DNA of 35,365 bases from assembly GCA_937921825.1 (NCBI GenBank), contig CAKZVK010000142.1, positions 1-35,365 on the forward strand, in the 5' to 3' direction. Source of the DNA: an uncultured Saprospiraceae bacterium. Its GTDB lineage: Bacteria > Bacteroidota > Bacteroidia > Chitinophagales > Saprospiraceae. Every line of letters starts with the position of its first letter. Within the stretch, counting starts at the first letter, position 1. The notes beneath the pieces were generated by a model. That model was not told the DNA's origin. It saw only the letters and a program-made list of their open reading frames with translations, and did not search any database. Below, piece by piece: positions 9,120 to 19,800 of this stretch. The translations under genes and the position numbers were made by a program.

Positions 9120-10421
9120 ATGGGATTACTCAGTTTCTTACAGAAGATAGAACCAGACAAGAAGAAAAGTCCATTCTTACATACTTTGTATGATGGCTTT
9201 TTCACTTTTGCCTATGCGCCTAATTCTACTACCAAAGGTGGGGTACACATCAGAGATGGTATGGACCTCAAGAGAACCATGGTTATGGTTGTTTTGGCGA
9301 TGCAATTGTGCTATGTCTTTGGAACCTACAACATAGGTCATCAGCACTTTGTAGCGATGGGTGAGCATCTAGGTTTTCTAGAAGGTTTCCACCTGAAGCT
9401 CGTCCATGGCTTGATCAAGCTATTACCAATCTTTATTGTGACTCACGCAGTGGGTCTAGGAATAGAGTTCTGGTTTGCTGCTAAGAAAGGGCATGCTATA
9501 GAAGAAGGCTTCTTAGTCTCCGGGGCATTGATCCCATTGATTATGCCACCTGATCTACCTTTATGGATACTAGCAGTAGCTGTAGCTTTTGCAGTAATCC
9601 TAGGAAAAGAAGCATTCGGGGGTACTGGAATGAATATATGGAATGTCGCTCTTCTAGCGAGAGTCTTTGTCTTCTTTGCTTATCCGACCTCTATCTCAGG
9701 AGATGAGGTGTGGGTATCAGGTTTTGAAGGCATGGCTTCTGGAGCCTCTGTAGATTATGGCTGGGCACATGGCCTATTCAATAATCTTTTCTCATGGATG
9801 GACCTGAGTACCTTTAATTCTGCCGCCGTTGTGGCAGATGGCTATTCTGGAGCGACACCTCTAGCACTAGCATACCAAGGGGGTTGGGAAAATGTAACAG
9901 CGACTTTCTCAGAATCACAAATGTTCTGGGGATCTATCCCAGGCTCTATAGGAGAAACTTCTAAGCCACTCATCCTTATAGGAGCAGGTATACTTTTAGC
10001 AACAGGCATAGCCAGTTGGAGAATTATGTTGAGCATGTTTATCGGTGCTGTAGTTATGGGCATGATCCTCAATGGCTGGGGTGCGACGCCATTTATGACA
10101 GTGCCATGGCAGTATCAGTTCTACATGGGTAGCTTCTTCTTCGCGATGGCTTTTATGGCAACAGATCCCGTTACCGCTTCCTCTACTAATGCAGGAAAGT
10201 GGGTATACGGTCTATTAATAGGAATGATAGGGATGCTTATCAGAGTTATTAATCCTGCATATCCAGAAGGATGGATGCTTGCAATATTGTTCCTCAATAC
10301 CTTTGCGCCTCTCATAGATCACTATGTACTAGAAGGCAACATGAAACGAAGAATGAAAGCTTCTGCAGCAGCCATTTCCTCTCATTCTGTTCACACTGAA
10401 AATGAAGTAACACATGCGTAG
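9120..10421 (+). CDS. nqrB: Na+-translocating NADH-quinone reductase subunit B
   Basis: 433-residue multi-pass membrane subunit that carries covalent FMN and riboflavin and forms much of the Na+ path. The N-terminal cytoplasmic part (LQKIEPD..., YAPNSTTKGGVHIRDGMDLKR) is family-typical. The FMN attachment motif DGYSGAT places the phosphoester-linked threonine at T246, in the position of V. cholerae NqrB T236. The motifs KEAFGGTGMNIWN and FMATDPVTAS are also present. Length is normal for Bacteroidota NqrB. The stop codon overlaps the nqrC start by 8 bp, implying translational coupling. FMN attachment needs the flavin transferase ApbE, which is not encoded in this window. Confidence 0.97.
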   Translation: MGLLSFLQKIEPDKKKSPFLHTLYDGFFTFAYAPNSTTKGGVHIRDGMDLKRTMVMVVLAMQLCYVFGTYNIGHQHFVAMGEHLGFLEGFHLKLVHGLIKLLPIFIVTHAVGLGIEFWFAAKKGHAIEEGFLVSGALIPLIMPPDLPLWILAVAVAFAVILGKEAFGGTGMNIWNVALLARVFVFFAYPTSISGDEVWVSGFEGMASGASVDYGWAHGLFNNLFSWMDLSTFNSAAVVADGYSGATPLALAYQGGWENVTATFSESQMFWGSIPGSIGETSKPLILIGAGILLATGIASWRIMLSMFIGAVVMGMILNGWGATPFMTVPWQYQFYMGSFFFAMAFMATDPVTASSTNAGKWVYGLLIGMIGMLIRVINPAYPEGWMLAILFLNTFAPLIDHYVLEGNMKRRMKASAAAISSHSVHTENEVTHA

Positions 10422-11154
10422 TACAAATTCAGTAATGGCTTTTGTCTTGATCATGACGACTCTTGTGTCGTTGGTATTGGCCTTTTTGCAAAATGGACTT
10501 AAAGACAAACATGACGCTAACGAAGCGTTATACAGTAAGAAAGCAACTCTAGGCGCTATAGCCAACCATCTTGGTTTTGATTACAGTAATATTTCTGACC
10601 AGCAAGTAGAAGATATCTTTTCTAATAAGATCAAGCAATTGGTGGTCAATCAAGAAGGTAAGTTGTACACAGAAGAGGAAGTCGCAGCACAAGGCTATAT
10701 GGATGGCATTGCTGCTAATGTTGATATGGCAAAAGAGCATAAGAAAGGTGATGATAAAATGTTGCCATTGTACATTTATACAAAAGACAATGGAGAAAAA
10801 TATTACATCTTATATGCTAGAGGAAAAGGGCTTTGGGATGAGATCTGGGGCTGTGTAGCTCTAGAAGATGATTTCAATACTATAGCCGGTGTTTCCTTTG
10901 ATCACAAAGCTGAGACACCTGGCTTAGGTGCGGAGATAAAGGATAACAAAGCTTGGGTAAAACAATTCATAGGCAAGAAAATCTATGATGGCGATACTTT
11001 CAAAGCAGTGAATGTCCGTAAGGGCGGCGCCAAAGATCCTCTATACGAGGTAGATGGTATTTCTGGAGCGACGATCACCGGAGATGGTGTGACAGCGATG
11101 CTGAAAGATTATCTTGTAGATTATGAACCCTACTTAAAAACACTAAAAGGTTAA
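10414..11154 (+). CDS. nqrC: Na+-translocating NADH-quinone reductase subunit C
   Basis: 246 residues. One N-terminal membrane helix (about residues 6-26, VMAFVLIMTTLVSLVLAFLQ) anchors a periplasmic FMN-binding domain. The flavinylation motif DGISGATIT is complete, with SGAT at residues 217-220 and T220 the expected FMN-linked residue. The family stretch HKAETPGLGAEI near residue 165 is present. It starts inside the end of nqrB (8-bp overlap) and is followed by nqrD after 29 bp. It passes electrons between the membrane 2Fe-2S centre and NqrB flavin in the standard model of the pump. Confidence 0.96.
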   Translation: MRSTNSVMAFVLIMTTLVSLVLAFLQNGLKDKHDANEALYSKKATLGAIANHLGFDYSNISDQQVEDIFSNKIKQLVVNQEGKLYTEEEVAAQGYMDGIAANVDMAKEHKKGDDKMLPLYIYTKDNGEKYYILYARGKGLWDEIWGCVALEDDFNTIAGVSFDHKAETPGLGAEIKDNKAWVKQFIGKKIYDGDTFKAVNVRKGGAKDPLYEVDGISGATITGDGVTAMLKDYLVDYEPYLKTLKG

Positions 11155-11183
11155 TCTAACCTTTAGATATAATTAAAACTATT

Positions 11184-11882
11184 ATGGCAGATACAGCAGT
11201 AGTAGCACCAAAAAAAGAAGCAATAAAATTCGGAAAGAAAGAAAGAGCACTTCTTACTGATCCGTTAGATGATAACAATCCGATTACGGTACAGGTATTA
11301 GGTATCTGTTCAGCACTGGCTGTGACGACAGGTATGAAGAATGCAGCAGTTATGGCAGTCGCCGTAGTTTTTGTATGTCTTTTTGCAAATGTTATCACCT
11401 CTGCGCTAAGAAAAGCAATACCGAAGCAAGTTAGGATGATTGTGCAACTCGTGATCATTGCGACACTAGTGACAGTGGTAGAGTTAGTGCTTAAGGCCTA
11501 TGCCTTTGAAAGCTATAAGCAGCTTTCAGTATTCATAGGCTTGATCATAACTAACTGTATAGTGATGGGAAGACTAGAAGCCTTTGCAATGGCGAATAGA
11601 CCTTATGAATCTGCACTGGATGGCCTAGGTAACGGCGTAGGATATGGTATCATCTTGCTAGTGGTAGCTTTTATCAGAGAGTTCTTTGGAAAAGGAGAAA
11701 TCTTCGGCGCCAAGATTATTGGTGCAGCACCAGAATACATGATTAATACTTTAGAGAGTACATGGTTTGGATGGTATCAAGGAAATAACTTGATGGTCTT
11801 GTTTCCATCTGCGATGTTCGTGATAGCCGTATTGATCTGGGCACACAGAGCATGGAATCCTAAGCTAGTAGACATATCCTAA
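11184..11882 (+). CDS. nqrD: Na+-translocating NADH-quinone reductase subunit D
   Basis: 232 residues, multi-pass membrane subunit homologous to NqrE and RnfA/E. Two conserved cysteines, C42 in LGICSALAV and C125 in TNCIVMGR, match the pair that shares an intramembrane 2Fe-2S cluster with NqrE. Family motifs RLEAFAMANRP and VAFIREFFGKGEIFG are intact. The N-terminal 20 residues (ADTAVVAPKKEAIKFGKK) are a polar tail longer than in the gammaproteobacterial protein. The ATG at 11184 is the only sensible start. Fourth gene of the operon. Confidence 0.97.
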   Translation: MADTAVVAPKKEAIKFGKKERALLTDPLDDNNPITVQVLGICSALAVTTGMKNAAVMAVAVVFVCLFANVITSALRKAIPKQVRMIVQLVIIATLVTVVELVLKAYAFESYKQLSVFIGLIITNCIVMGRLEAFAMANRPYESALDGLGNGVGYGIILLVVAFIREFFGKGEIFGAKIIGAAPEYMINTLESTWFGWYQGNNLMVLFPSAMFVIAVLIWAHRAWNPKLVDIS

Positions 11883-11918
11883 TTAATCAATTTTTGACTA
11901 TACAACCATAATTTAAAA

Positions 11919-12524
11919 ATGGGAGATCTAATAAACATATTTATAAAGTCCGCTTTCATCGAGAACTTAGCCCTGGCTTACTTCTTAGGAATGTGTTCTT
12001 ACCTCGCAGTTTCTAAAACTGTAAAGACGGCATTCGGATTAGGACTAGCGGTCATCTTCGTACTCGGAATCACAATGCCGATAAACTGGGTGATCAATAC
12101 TTGGTTACTAGGGGAGAACGGCATTTTTCAGACGGATCTTACTTTCTTGAGATTCATCTTATTCATAGCTGTGATAGCGTCTATGGTACAATTAGTAGAG
12201 ATGGTCGTAGAGAAGTATTCTCCAGCACTCTATAATTCACTCGGTATATTCTTACCACTTATTACGGTAAACTGTGCCATACTCGGTGGATCATTATTTA
12301 TGGTCTCTAAAGAGTACAATTTTTCAGAGGCAGTAGCTTTTGGATTGGGTGGAGGATTCGGATGGTTCCTAGCGATTATCGCTATTGCAGCCATCAGAGA
12401 AAAAATAAAATATTCTGCAGTACCACCTCCGATGAGAGGCTTAGGAATGGCTTTTCTCCTGACAGGAATGATGGGTATGGCCTTTATGGGACTGATGGGT
12501 ATAGACCCTGCGGCATTTAAGTAA
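11919..12524 (+). CDS. nqrE: Na+-translocating NADH-quinone reductase subunit E
   Basis: 201 residues, six membrane segments predicted, paralogous in fold to NqrD. The N-terminus reads IFIKSAFIENLALAYFLGMC. Cluster cysteines are C26 (LGMCSYLAVS) and C119 (TVNCAILGG), nearly the same numbering as V. cholerae NqrE C26/C120. Conserved GLGGGFGWFLAI and AIREKIKYSAVPPPMRGLG are present. It lies 36 bp after nqrD and 31 bp before nqrF in one transcription unit. Confidence 0.97.
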   Translation: MGDLINIFIKSAFIENLALAYFLGMCSYLAVSKTVKTAFGLGLAVIFVLGITMPINWVINTWLLGENGIFQTDLTFLRFILFIAVIASMVQLVEMVVEKYSPALYNSLGIFLPLITVNCAILGGSLFMVSKEYNFSEAVAFGLGGGFGWFLAIIAIAAIREKIKYSAVPPPMRGLGMAFLLTGMMGMAFMGLMGIDPAAFK

Positions 12525-12555
12525 AACAATTGACTAAGAAAATATTTTAATATAC

Positions 12556-13884
12556 ATGACTCTAATTACGCTAGCTGGAATAATGCCATATGTGTGGACT
12601 TGGTCTGCCTTTACTCTGGTGATATGTGCATTATCATATCTTCTCATCGCAGCAAGAAAAAAATTAATCCCTCAAGGTGATGTCAGTATTATCGTTAATG
12701 GTGATACAGAGAATCCATTGAAGGTACAGCCAGGAACGAATCTCCTATCAGCTCTTTCTGATAGTAATGTCTTCTTACCATCTGCTTGTGGTGGAGGTGG
12801 AACTTGTGCAATGTGCGAGTGCCATGTACACAAGGGTGGGGGAGAAGTATTACCTACAGAGATGAATCACTTGACCAGAAAAGAAGCAGCCGAAGGAATG
12901 AGATTGGCTTGCCAAGTGAAGGTCAGAGAGGATATGGATATCGCTATTCCAGAAGAGATCTTCGGAATCAAGAAGTGGGAATGCGAAGTCATTTCTAACT
13001 ACAACGTGGCGACCTTTATCAAGGAGTTTATAGTAAGACTACCTGAAGGCGAAACATTGGATTTCCAAGCAGGTGGATATATTCAAGTAGATGTTCCTCC
13101 TACAGTAGTAGATTACAGAAAAGATATAGATATCACGGCACATCCTGATTACCATGATTCTCCAGACAAATTCCAGAAAGACTGGGACAACTTCAAATTG
13201 TGGGATCTGAAGATGGTCAATGATGAAGAGATATTCAGAGCTTACTCAATGTCTAATCACCCAGCGGAAGGAAACATCGTTTCATTGACGATTAGAATAG
13301 CTACGCCTCCATTTGATAAAGTGAAAGGGGGATGGATGGATGTCAATCCTGGTATCTGCTCTTCTTATGTCTTCGCTCAGAAACCGGGAGATAAAGTAAC
13401 CATCTCTGGTCCTTATGGAGAATTCTTCATCAAGGAGACTGAGAACGAAATGTTATACGTGGGTGGTGGAGCTGGTATGGCACCAATGAGATCTCACTTA
13501 TACCATCTGTTTCACACGTTGAAGACAGGAAGAAAAGTGACTTTCTTCTATGGAGGTAGAACAAAGCAAGAACTTTTCTACGTAGAAGAATTCAGAGCGA
13601 TAGAAAAGCAATTCCCTAATTTCAGATTTGCAGTGGCTCTAGATAATCCTCTACCAGAAGATAACTGGACACTTAAGGAACATCTCGATGATCCTAATGG
13701 TGATGGCTTTAAGGGCTATGTACACCAGGTCGTTATCGATGAGTACCTAAGCAAGCATGAAGCACCAGAAGATGTAGAATTATACTTCTGTGGCCCGCCG
13801 ATCATGAACCAATGTGTTCTAAAGATGGCTGATGACTGGGGTATCCCAGAAGATCAAGTCGCCTTTGATGATTTCGGAGGCTAA
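12556..13884 (+). CDS. nqrF: Na+-translocating NADH-quinone reductase subunit F (NADH-oxidising)
   Basis: 442 residues. An N-terminal membrane helix (about 14-33) is followed by a plant-type ferredoxin domain with 2Fe-2S ligands C78, C84, C87 and C119. This is the same spacing as V. cholerae C70/C76/C79/C111. Next come the FAD-binding RAYSMSN motif and the NADH-binding GGGAGMAPMRSH motif. The C-terminus FCGPPIMNQ to FDDFGG is family-typical. It is somewhat longer than the about 407-residue proteobacterial form, mainly in the linker around residues 180-220 (RKDIDITAHPDYHDSPDKF). It feeds electrons from NADH into the pump. Last gene of the nqr operon; a terminator begins 38 bp downstream. Confidence 0.97.
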   Translation: MTLITLAGIMPYVWTWSAFTLVICALSYLLIAARKKLIPQGDVSIIVNGDTENPLKVQPGTNLLSALSDSNVFLPSACGGGGTCAMCECHVHKGGGEVLPTEMNHLTRKEAAEGMRLACQVKVREDMDIAIPEEIFGIKKWECEVISNYNVATFIKEFIVRLPEGETLDFQAGGYIQVDVPPTVVDYRKDIDITAHPDYHDSPDKFQKDWDNFKLWDLKMVNDEEIFRAYSMSNHPAEGNIVSLTIRIATPPFDKVKGGWMDVNPGICSSYVFAQKPGDKVTISGPYGEFFIKETENEMLYVGGGAGMAPMRSHLYHLFHTLKTGRKVTFFYGGRTKQELFYVEEFRAIEKQFPNFRFAVALDNPLPEDNWTLKEHLDDPNGDGFKGYVHQVVIDEYLSKHEAPEDVELYFCGPPIMNQCVLKMADDWGIPEDQVAFDDFGG

Positions 13885-13922
13885 GCTATGTACATCTAGA
13901 AGATCTCAAGATCATAATAAAC

Positions 13923-13954
13923 AGAGCTGTCAAGAAATTGGCGGCTCTTTTTTT
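13923..13954 (+). terminator. Rho-independent terminator of the nqr operon
   Basis: AGAGCTGTC (13923-13931) pairs with GGCGGCTCT (13940-13948) as a 9-bp stem with two G-U wobbles and an 8-nt loop, followed by T6 at 13949-13954. Confidence 0.85.
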
Positions 13955-14142
13955 GTGCCACTGTACTTAGGTTGCAGTAGAGCGCAAGACGCTGGCCCTA
14001 TATTCATTCTGATTGGTGCTTTTTCACTTAGTGCACTCTCTTTGTTCAGCTGATTCTGGTCCGTATCTTCCTTAGTAAGAGCTGTCTGTAAGAAGAATTG
14101 AAGGCTTAACAGATTAATACCACATATTTTATGAGCAATCCC

Positions 14143-14150
14143 TATTTTTG
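14143..14150 (+). promoter_or_regulatory. Candidate -7 promoter box for the aconitase gene
   Basis: TATTTTTG fits TAnnTTTG and lies 17 bp before the aconitase ATG, which would give a very short leader. No TTG is found at the expected -33 distance. The rest of the 213 bp between the nqr terminator and aconitase shows no supported gene. Confidence 0.35.
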
Positions 14151-14167
14151 TTGCAAATTCAATACAT

Positions 14168-16444
14168 ATGGCATTTGATATAGATATGATCCGCAAGCAC
14201 TATGATACGCTTGACGAAAAGATGGCTAAGATTAAATCTACAATAAACAGACCTCTGACCTTGGCAGAGAAAATATTGTATGCCCATCTTCACCCAGACT
14301 CTCCACTGAAGAGTTACGAGAGAGGTAAAGATTACGTTTTCTATGCACCAGATAGGGTAGCCATGCAGGATGCCACCGCACAGATGGCTCTACTACAGTT
14401 TATGATGGCTGGTAAGGACAAAGTCGCAGTACCTTCTACGGTACACTGTGATCACCTAATACAAGCTAAAATAGGTGCTGATGCAGATCTTCAGAATGCA
14501 ATCAATACGAGTAACGAAGTATTTAATTTCCTAGAGTCTGTATCGGATAAGTATGGTATCGGATTCTGGAAGCCAGGTGCAGGTATTATCCACCAAGTGG
14601 TATTAGAAAACTATGCATTCCCAGGAGGAATGATGATAGGAACTGATAGTCATACTGTAAATGCAGGAGGACTAGGTATGGTTGCTATTGGTGTAGGAGG
14701 TGCTGATGCTGTGGATGTAATGGCAGGAATGCCTTGGGAGCTTAAGAATCCAAAACTCATAGGTGTCAAGCTGACTGGTAAGTTATCAGGATGGTCTTCG
14801 CCTAAAGATGTAATACTGAAAGTAGCTGGTATTGTCTCAGCTAAAGGAGGAACAGGTGCTATCGTAGAGTACTTCGGCGAAGGAGCTAAGAACCTCAGTT
14901 GTACAGGAAAAGGAACCATCTGTAACATGGGTGCTGAGATAGGAGCGACGACTTCTACTTTCGGCTACGATGAAAGTATGGACAGATACCTCAGAGCAAC
15001 AGACAGAGCGGATATAGCAGATGCAGCAAAGGCTGTAGAGCAGCACCTTACGGGTGATCCAGAATGTTATGCTGATCCTCATAAGTACTTTGATCAAGTA
15101 ATTGAGATCAATCTTTCAGAACTACAGCCATTGATCAATGGACCTTTTACTCCAGATCTTTCTACAGTAGTTGGAAAAGATATGACGACTAAGGCTACTG
15201 AAAATGATTGGCCTCTAGATGTGGAGTGGGGACTCATCGGTTCATGTACTAACTCTTCTTATGAAGATTTGTCTAGAGCGGCTTCTATTGCTAAGCAGGC
15301 TGTGGATAAAGGTCTAGTCACTAAAGCGGAGTTTGGAATCAATCCAGGTTCAGAGCAAGTAAGATATACAACTGAGCGAGATGGCATCTTGAAGATCTTC
15401 GAAGATCTCAATGCTACAATATTTACTAATGCATGTGGACCTTGTATAGGGCAGTGGGCGAGGTACAAAGACCCAATGAATGCACCTAAGAACAGTATCA
15501 TACATTCATTCAATAGGAACTTTGCTAAGAGAGCAGATGGTAATCCAAGTACACATGCCTTTGTATCATCGCCAGAAATAGTTGCTGCGATAGCTATAGC
15601 GGGTAGATTGGATTTCAATCCTATGACAGATACGCTGACAAATGATAAAGGGGAGCAAGTAAAACTAGATGAGCCGACAGGCTTTGAGCTACCACCTAAT
15701 GGGTTTGCAGTAGAAGACAGAGGGTATAATGCTCCAGCAGAGGATGGAAGTAAAGTAGAAGTAAAGGTTGATCCTAAATCTGACAGATTACAACTACTGA
15801 CACCTTTCAAGCCTATCGTACAAGATCAGATGACTGATATGAGAATTTTGATCAAGGTTAAAGGCAAGTGTACCACAGATCATATCTCTATGGCAGGTCC
15901 ATGGTTGACCTACAGAGGGCACTTAGAGAATATCTCAGAGAACTGCTATACCGGAGCCATCAATTACTTCAATGATGAAGCAAATAAGGTTATCAATTAT
16001 ATAACAGGAGAATATGGCCCAGTTCCAGATTCTGCTAAAATGTACCAGTCTAAAGGTATCGGTACAGTAGTCTTTGGAGAAGAAAACCTTGGAGAAGGTT
16101 CTTCTAGAGAGCATGCGGCGATGGAACCTAGATTCTTAGGAGTAAATGCTGTCATCGTAAAGTCATTTGCTCGTATACATGAGACAAATCTTAAGAAGCA
16201 AGGGATGCTCGCATTGACTTTTGCAGATAATACAGATTATGATAAGGTCAGACAAGATGATTATGTAAGTATCTTTGGATTCCAAGAAATGGCGCCAGGG
16301 AAGCCTTTGATGGTATACCTAAGACATGCTGATGGAACCGATGATTACTTCTTAGTTAATCATACTTATAACCAAGCTCAGATAGAGTGGGTCCAAGAAG
16401 GTTCTGCCTTAAACAAGATTAGAAAAGATATGGGAGTGAGCTAA
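14168..16444 (+). CDS. acn: Aconitate hydratase, mitochondrial (ACO2) type
   Basis: 758 residues, matching the about 755-residue mitochondrial-type aconitases rather than the about 900-residue AcnA or AcnB. It interconverts citrate and isocitrate in the TCA cycle with a 4Fe-4S cluster. Cluster ligands are C360 (GSCTNSS) and C423/C426 (ACGPCIG), equivalent to porcine C358, C421 and C424. Substrate and catalytic motifs [37 protein letters not shown] and [17 protein letters not shown] are intact. The ATG at 14168 gives the family start. The gene stands alone between two terminators. It lies downstream of the Na+-NQR operon, which consumes the NADH made by the TCA cycle, but it appears to be a separate transcription unit. 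Confidence 0.97.
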   Translation: MAFDIDMIRKHYDTLDEKMAKIKSTINRPLTLAEKILYAHLHPDSPLKSYERGKDYVFYAPDRVAMQDATAQMALLQFMMAGKDKVAVPSTVHCDHLIQAKIGADADLQNAINTSNEVFNFLESVSDKYGIGFWKPGAGIIHQVVLENYAFPGGMMIGTDSHTVNAGGLGMVAIGVGGADAVDVMAGMPWELKNPKLIGVKLTGKLSGWSSPKDVILKVAGIVSAKGGTGAIVEYFGEGAKNLSCTGKGTICNMGAEIGATTSTFGYDESMDRYLRATDRADIADAAKAVEQHLTGDPECYADPHKYFDQVIEINLSELQPLINGPFTPDLSTVVGKDMTTKATENDWPLDVEWGLIGSCTNSSYEDLSRAASIAKQAVDKGLVTKAEFGINPGSEQVRYTTERDGILKIFEDLNATIFTNACGPCIGQWARYKDPMNAPKNSIIHSFNRNFAKRADGNPSTHAFVSSPEIVAAIAIAGRLDFNPMTDTLTNDKGEQVKLDEPTGFELPPNGFAVEDRGYNAPAEDGSKVEVKVDPKSDRLQLLTPFKPIVQDQMTDMRILIKVKGKCTTDHISMAGPWLTYRGHLENISENCYTGAINYFNDEANKVINYITGEYGPVPDSAKMYQSKGIGTVVFGEENLGEGSSREHAAMEPRFLGVNAVIVKSFARIHETNLKKQGMLALTFADNTDYDKVRQDDYVSIFGFQEMAPGKPLMVYLRHADGTDDYFLVNHTYNQAQIEWVQEGSALNKIRKDMGVS

Positions 16445-16471
16445 GAAGCTCATAACCATAAGAAAATAGTG

Positions 16472-16504
16472 AATGGCTGTATCGGAAGGTGCAGCCATTT
16501 TTTT
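16472..16504 (+). terminator. Rho-independent terminator of the aconitase gene
   Basis: AATGGCTG (16472-16479) pairs perfectly with CAGCCATT (16492-16499), with a 12-nt loop. A T-run spans 16498-16504. It lies 27 bp after the stop. Confidence 0.9.
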
Positions 16505-16717
16505 ACTATGCTGATATAATTCTGCATCTTTTCATTGCTATGATAACATACTCGTACGGCTTGACATAAGTGTGCTTGTCAGATATTTAAAGGATAAAGC
16601 CCTTTGTAAGGAATAAGTCGTGGAGAAAGGAGCTAAATTTTGTGAAGATAATTATCGTCAAAATAAACCTTTGACCAATCATAGAATATACCTCCATTTT
16701 AACATAAGGCACAGATA

Positions 16718-16741
16718 ATTAATAATAAACACATTATTAAT
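16718..16741. repeat. Perfect 9-bp AT-only inverted repeat, possible operator
   Basis: ATTAATAAT (16718-16726) and ATTATTAAT (16733-16741) are separated by AAACAC. The repeat ends 8 bp before the candidate -7 box at 16750, so it covers the position where a -33 element would sit. It is either a regulator site or a chance pattern in AT-rich DNA. Confidence 0.35.
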
Positions 16742-16749
16742 ATTTGTAA

Positions 16750-16757
16750 TATATTTG
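16750..16757 (+). promoter_or_regulatory. Candidate -7 promoter box for the giant repeat-protein gene
   Basis: TATATTTG is an exact TAnnTTTG match and is identical to the box upstream of nqrA. It lies 83 bp before the ATG at 16841. Confidence 0.45.
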
Positions 16758-16840
16758 TTTATCCCCTTTCCTGCCATAGCAATTATAAGCCACTGTATTG
16801 ATAGTCAGATCCTTCTGTAAATCAATAAAACTGAACATTT

Positions 16841-19800
16841 ATGGGCTTTGTAAAAACTATAGCAAACTTCAGATTTGCTGCGGTGGTCATAATAATTATA
16901 CTTAGTTGTGTTTCAAGATACCAAGCTCAGGTAACTATATCTGAAACTGTTATCACAGACGCAAATGGTTTTGAAGGTCCAGAAGCCTACGCAACTATTT
17001 TTGGTCCTGGCACCAGTGGTCGTTTTGATTTTAGTAAAATGGATAATGGGTTTAATCCTACTCCATGCCAAACAGATTGGACCTGTTTTCCTGTAAGATT
17101 AACTATTGATCCCAGTTTTGCTGTTCCTACGGGCTGTGTGACAGATTACTGTGGAAATATTTTCGTAGATAGTCAAGGGAAGCAAAGAAAAATATTTGAT
17201 ACTGCTTGTAATGAGTTATGGTCACCTGCCAATGGAAATGCAAGTACTGATTTTTCTTTTTGTATAGTGCCTGGAACTACTGTCGATTATATCGTTTGTA
17301 AATCAGCTTCTGATCCTAATCCTAATGTGGCTGTTTCCTTTCATACTTGTTGTACTCCTTCAGCAGTCACCTGTCCTGCAGATGCAACCTTAGCTTGTAC
17401 AGATACAGCTAGCGTGAGCCCAGACTTCAGTGGAGCAGCAGATGGTGGGGTTTTTAGTGGTATAGGAGGCAGTATAACAATGACCTCCATAGATCCTTGC
17501 GCACCTTGTGATCCTTCTACTGGCTGTATAGATATTGATTATGTGGATAGCGGTGTTCAGGATTTTTGCGCTACAAGTACGGTTACCAGAACTTATACGA
17601 TAGAGCTTAGTCCAGCTGTGAATTTTGTAAGATTAGGAACAACCACTGATGCCAATGGAAATCCAGTACCAGATGTCGGTCCAGCACCCCCTCAAACCTG
17701 TACAACAGACCTGACCACTATTGTAGATAATGTACTGCCCATGATTACCTGTCCTGCAGATGCAACCTTTAGTTTAGATGCGACTTGCTCCTATGATTTG
17801 AGTATGAATGGCGACCCTATCGTTACAGATAATTGTGGCACCTTCACTTTGAGTTCTACAGATGATCTTACAGGCTTATCAGCTTGTTCTGGAACTGGTA
17901 CTATAATAAAGACGCATGTTGCAACAGATGATTGTGGTAATACGGCCTCATGCGCTCAGACTATCACCATTGAAGACAGTACAGCTCCTATGATCACGTG
18001 TGGCATGGATGTTACTATAGCCTTGGATGCAAGCTGCGTTTATGATCTCAGTACTATTATGCCTGCTACCGCTACAGATAATTGTGCTGGAGTGACAGTA
18101 ATGTTTGCTGACGACCTATCTGGGCTCACTGCTTGTAGTGGGACAGGTACGATTATAAGAACGTGGACAGCTACAGATGCTTGCTCTAATGCGGCTACCT
18201 GTATGCAAATTATCATTATCGAAGATCAGACGCCACCTACGCTTAGTTGCCCAGCAGCAATTACACTTGCTATCGATGCTTCATGTGCTGTTGACTTAAG
18301 CTCTATTGCTGATCCAGCTATAGTGGACAACTGCCCTGGTGTGACAGTAGCAAGCAGTGATGATACCTCAGGTTTGACCGGTTGTAGCGGTACGGGCCTC
18401 ATTGTGAGAACGTGGACCGTAACAGATGCTTGTGGCCTAACTGCAAGCTGCACTCAAGATATAACAATAGAAGACCAAACTGCTCCGACATTTACTTGTC
18501 CAACAGATGTAATCCTAGCGATAGATGCAGCATGTGTAGTAGATCTAAATTCTATTGTAGATCCTGTGGTAGTGGATAATTGCCCAGCACCTACTATAAC
18601 TAGTGCAGATGATATATCAGGTCTTACGGCCTGTAGTGGAACAGGAACTATCGTCAGGACTTGGACAGCTAGCGATGCTTGTGCTAATACTAGCACCTGC
18701 ACTCAAAATATAATTATAGAGGACCAGACAGATCCGACTTTTGTATGCCCTTCTGATGTGACTTTAGCTTTAGATGCCGCTTGCAATATTGATCTAAGTA
18801 GCATTGCGGATCCTACAGTTATGGATAACTGCCCAGCTGCTACTATTGTAAGTGTAGATGATATGACTGGACTTACTAGCTGTAGCGGTACTGGAACAAT
18901 AGTCAGGACTTGGACGGCGACAGATGCCTGTACTAATATCAGCACTTGTCTTCAGAATATTACAATAGAAGACCAGGATGCACCTACCTTTATCTGTCCA
19001 GCAGATGTGACCATTACCGTAGATACAGCCTGTGCCTATGACCTTAGCTCTATCGCAGATCCTGCTGTAATGGATAACTGTGCTGGCACAACGATTGCCA
19101 GTGCAGATGATTTAGCGGGGCTTACTGCTTGCAGCGGTACAGGTACTATAGTCAGGACTTGGACAGCTACTGACCCCTGCATGAATGTAGCTTCATGCAC
19201 TCAAAATATTATAATAGAAGATCAGACCCCTCCAGCATTCGTTTGTCCATCTGAAGTGACCTTGGCACTAGACGCTAGTTGTAATCTAGATTTGTCAAGT
19301 ATAGTGAATCCAGTGGTAACAGATAATTGTCCATCTCCTACAGTTACGGCTACTGATGACCTTGCAGGTCTTACAGCTTGTAGCGGAACAGGAACAATAA
19401 TAAGGACCTGGACAGCTACAGATGCTTGCCTTAATACAAGCGACTGTACTCAAAATATAATTATTGAAGATCAAACAGCACCCACTTTTACTTGTCCAGC
19501 AGATGTTACACTAGCGCTGGATGCAGCTTGTGCTGTGGATCTTAGTAGTCTTGCTGACCCAGCAGTAATGGATAATTGTCCTGGAGCAACCATGAGTACT
19601 TCTGATGATATAGTTGGGCTTGTAGGCTGTAATGGTACAGGGACTATCGTCAGGACCTGGACTGCAACTGATGCTTGCCTTAACACGACAGCTTGTTCAC
19701 AAAACATAATAATAGAAGATCAGACGGCTCCTACTTTCACTTGTCCTGCTGATGTCATCTTGCCTTTAGATGCAGCTTGTTCCAATGATTTATCCAGTAT

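Larger units (their letters stand above)
16505..16840. other. Gene-free leader region upstream of the giant repeat-protein gene
   Basis: No ORF, tRNA or recognised ncRNA was found in these 336 bp. The left two thirds have no clear structure. The right part becomes very AT-rich from about 16710 and holds an inverted repeat and a -7-like box, listed separately. About 83 bp of untranslated leader would separate that box from the ATG. Confidence 0.5.

Noticed and set aside
13832-14196. Short ORFs on both strands across the nqrF-aconitase gap
   Set aside because: They run through the nqrF 3' end, the terminator hairpin and the aconitase start, and read as low-quality Cys/Ser/Leu-rich sequence with no domain.
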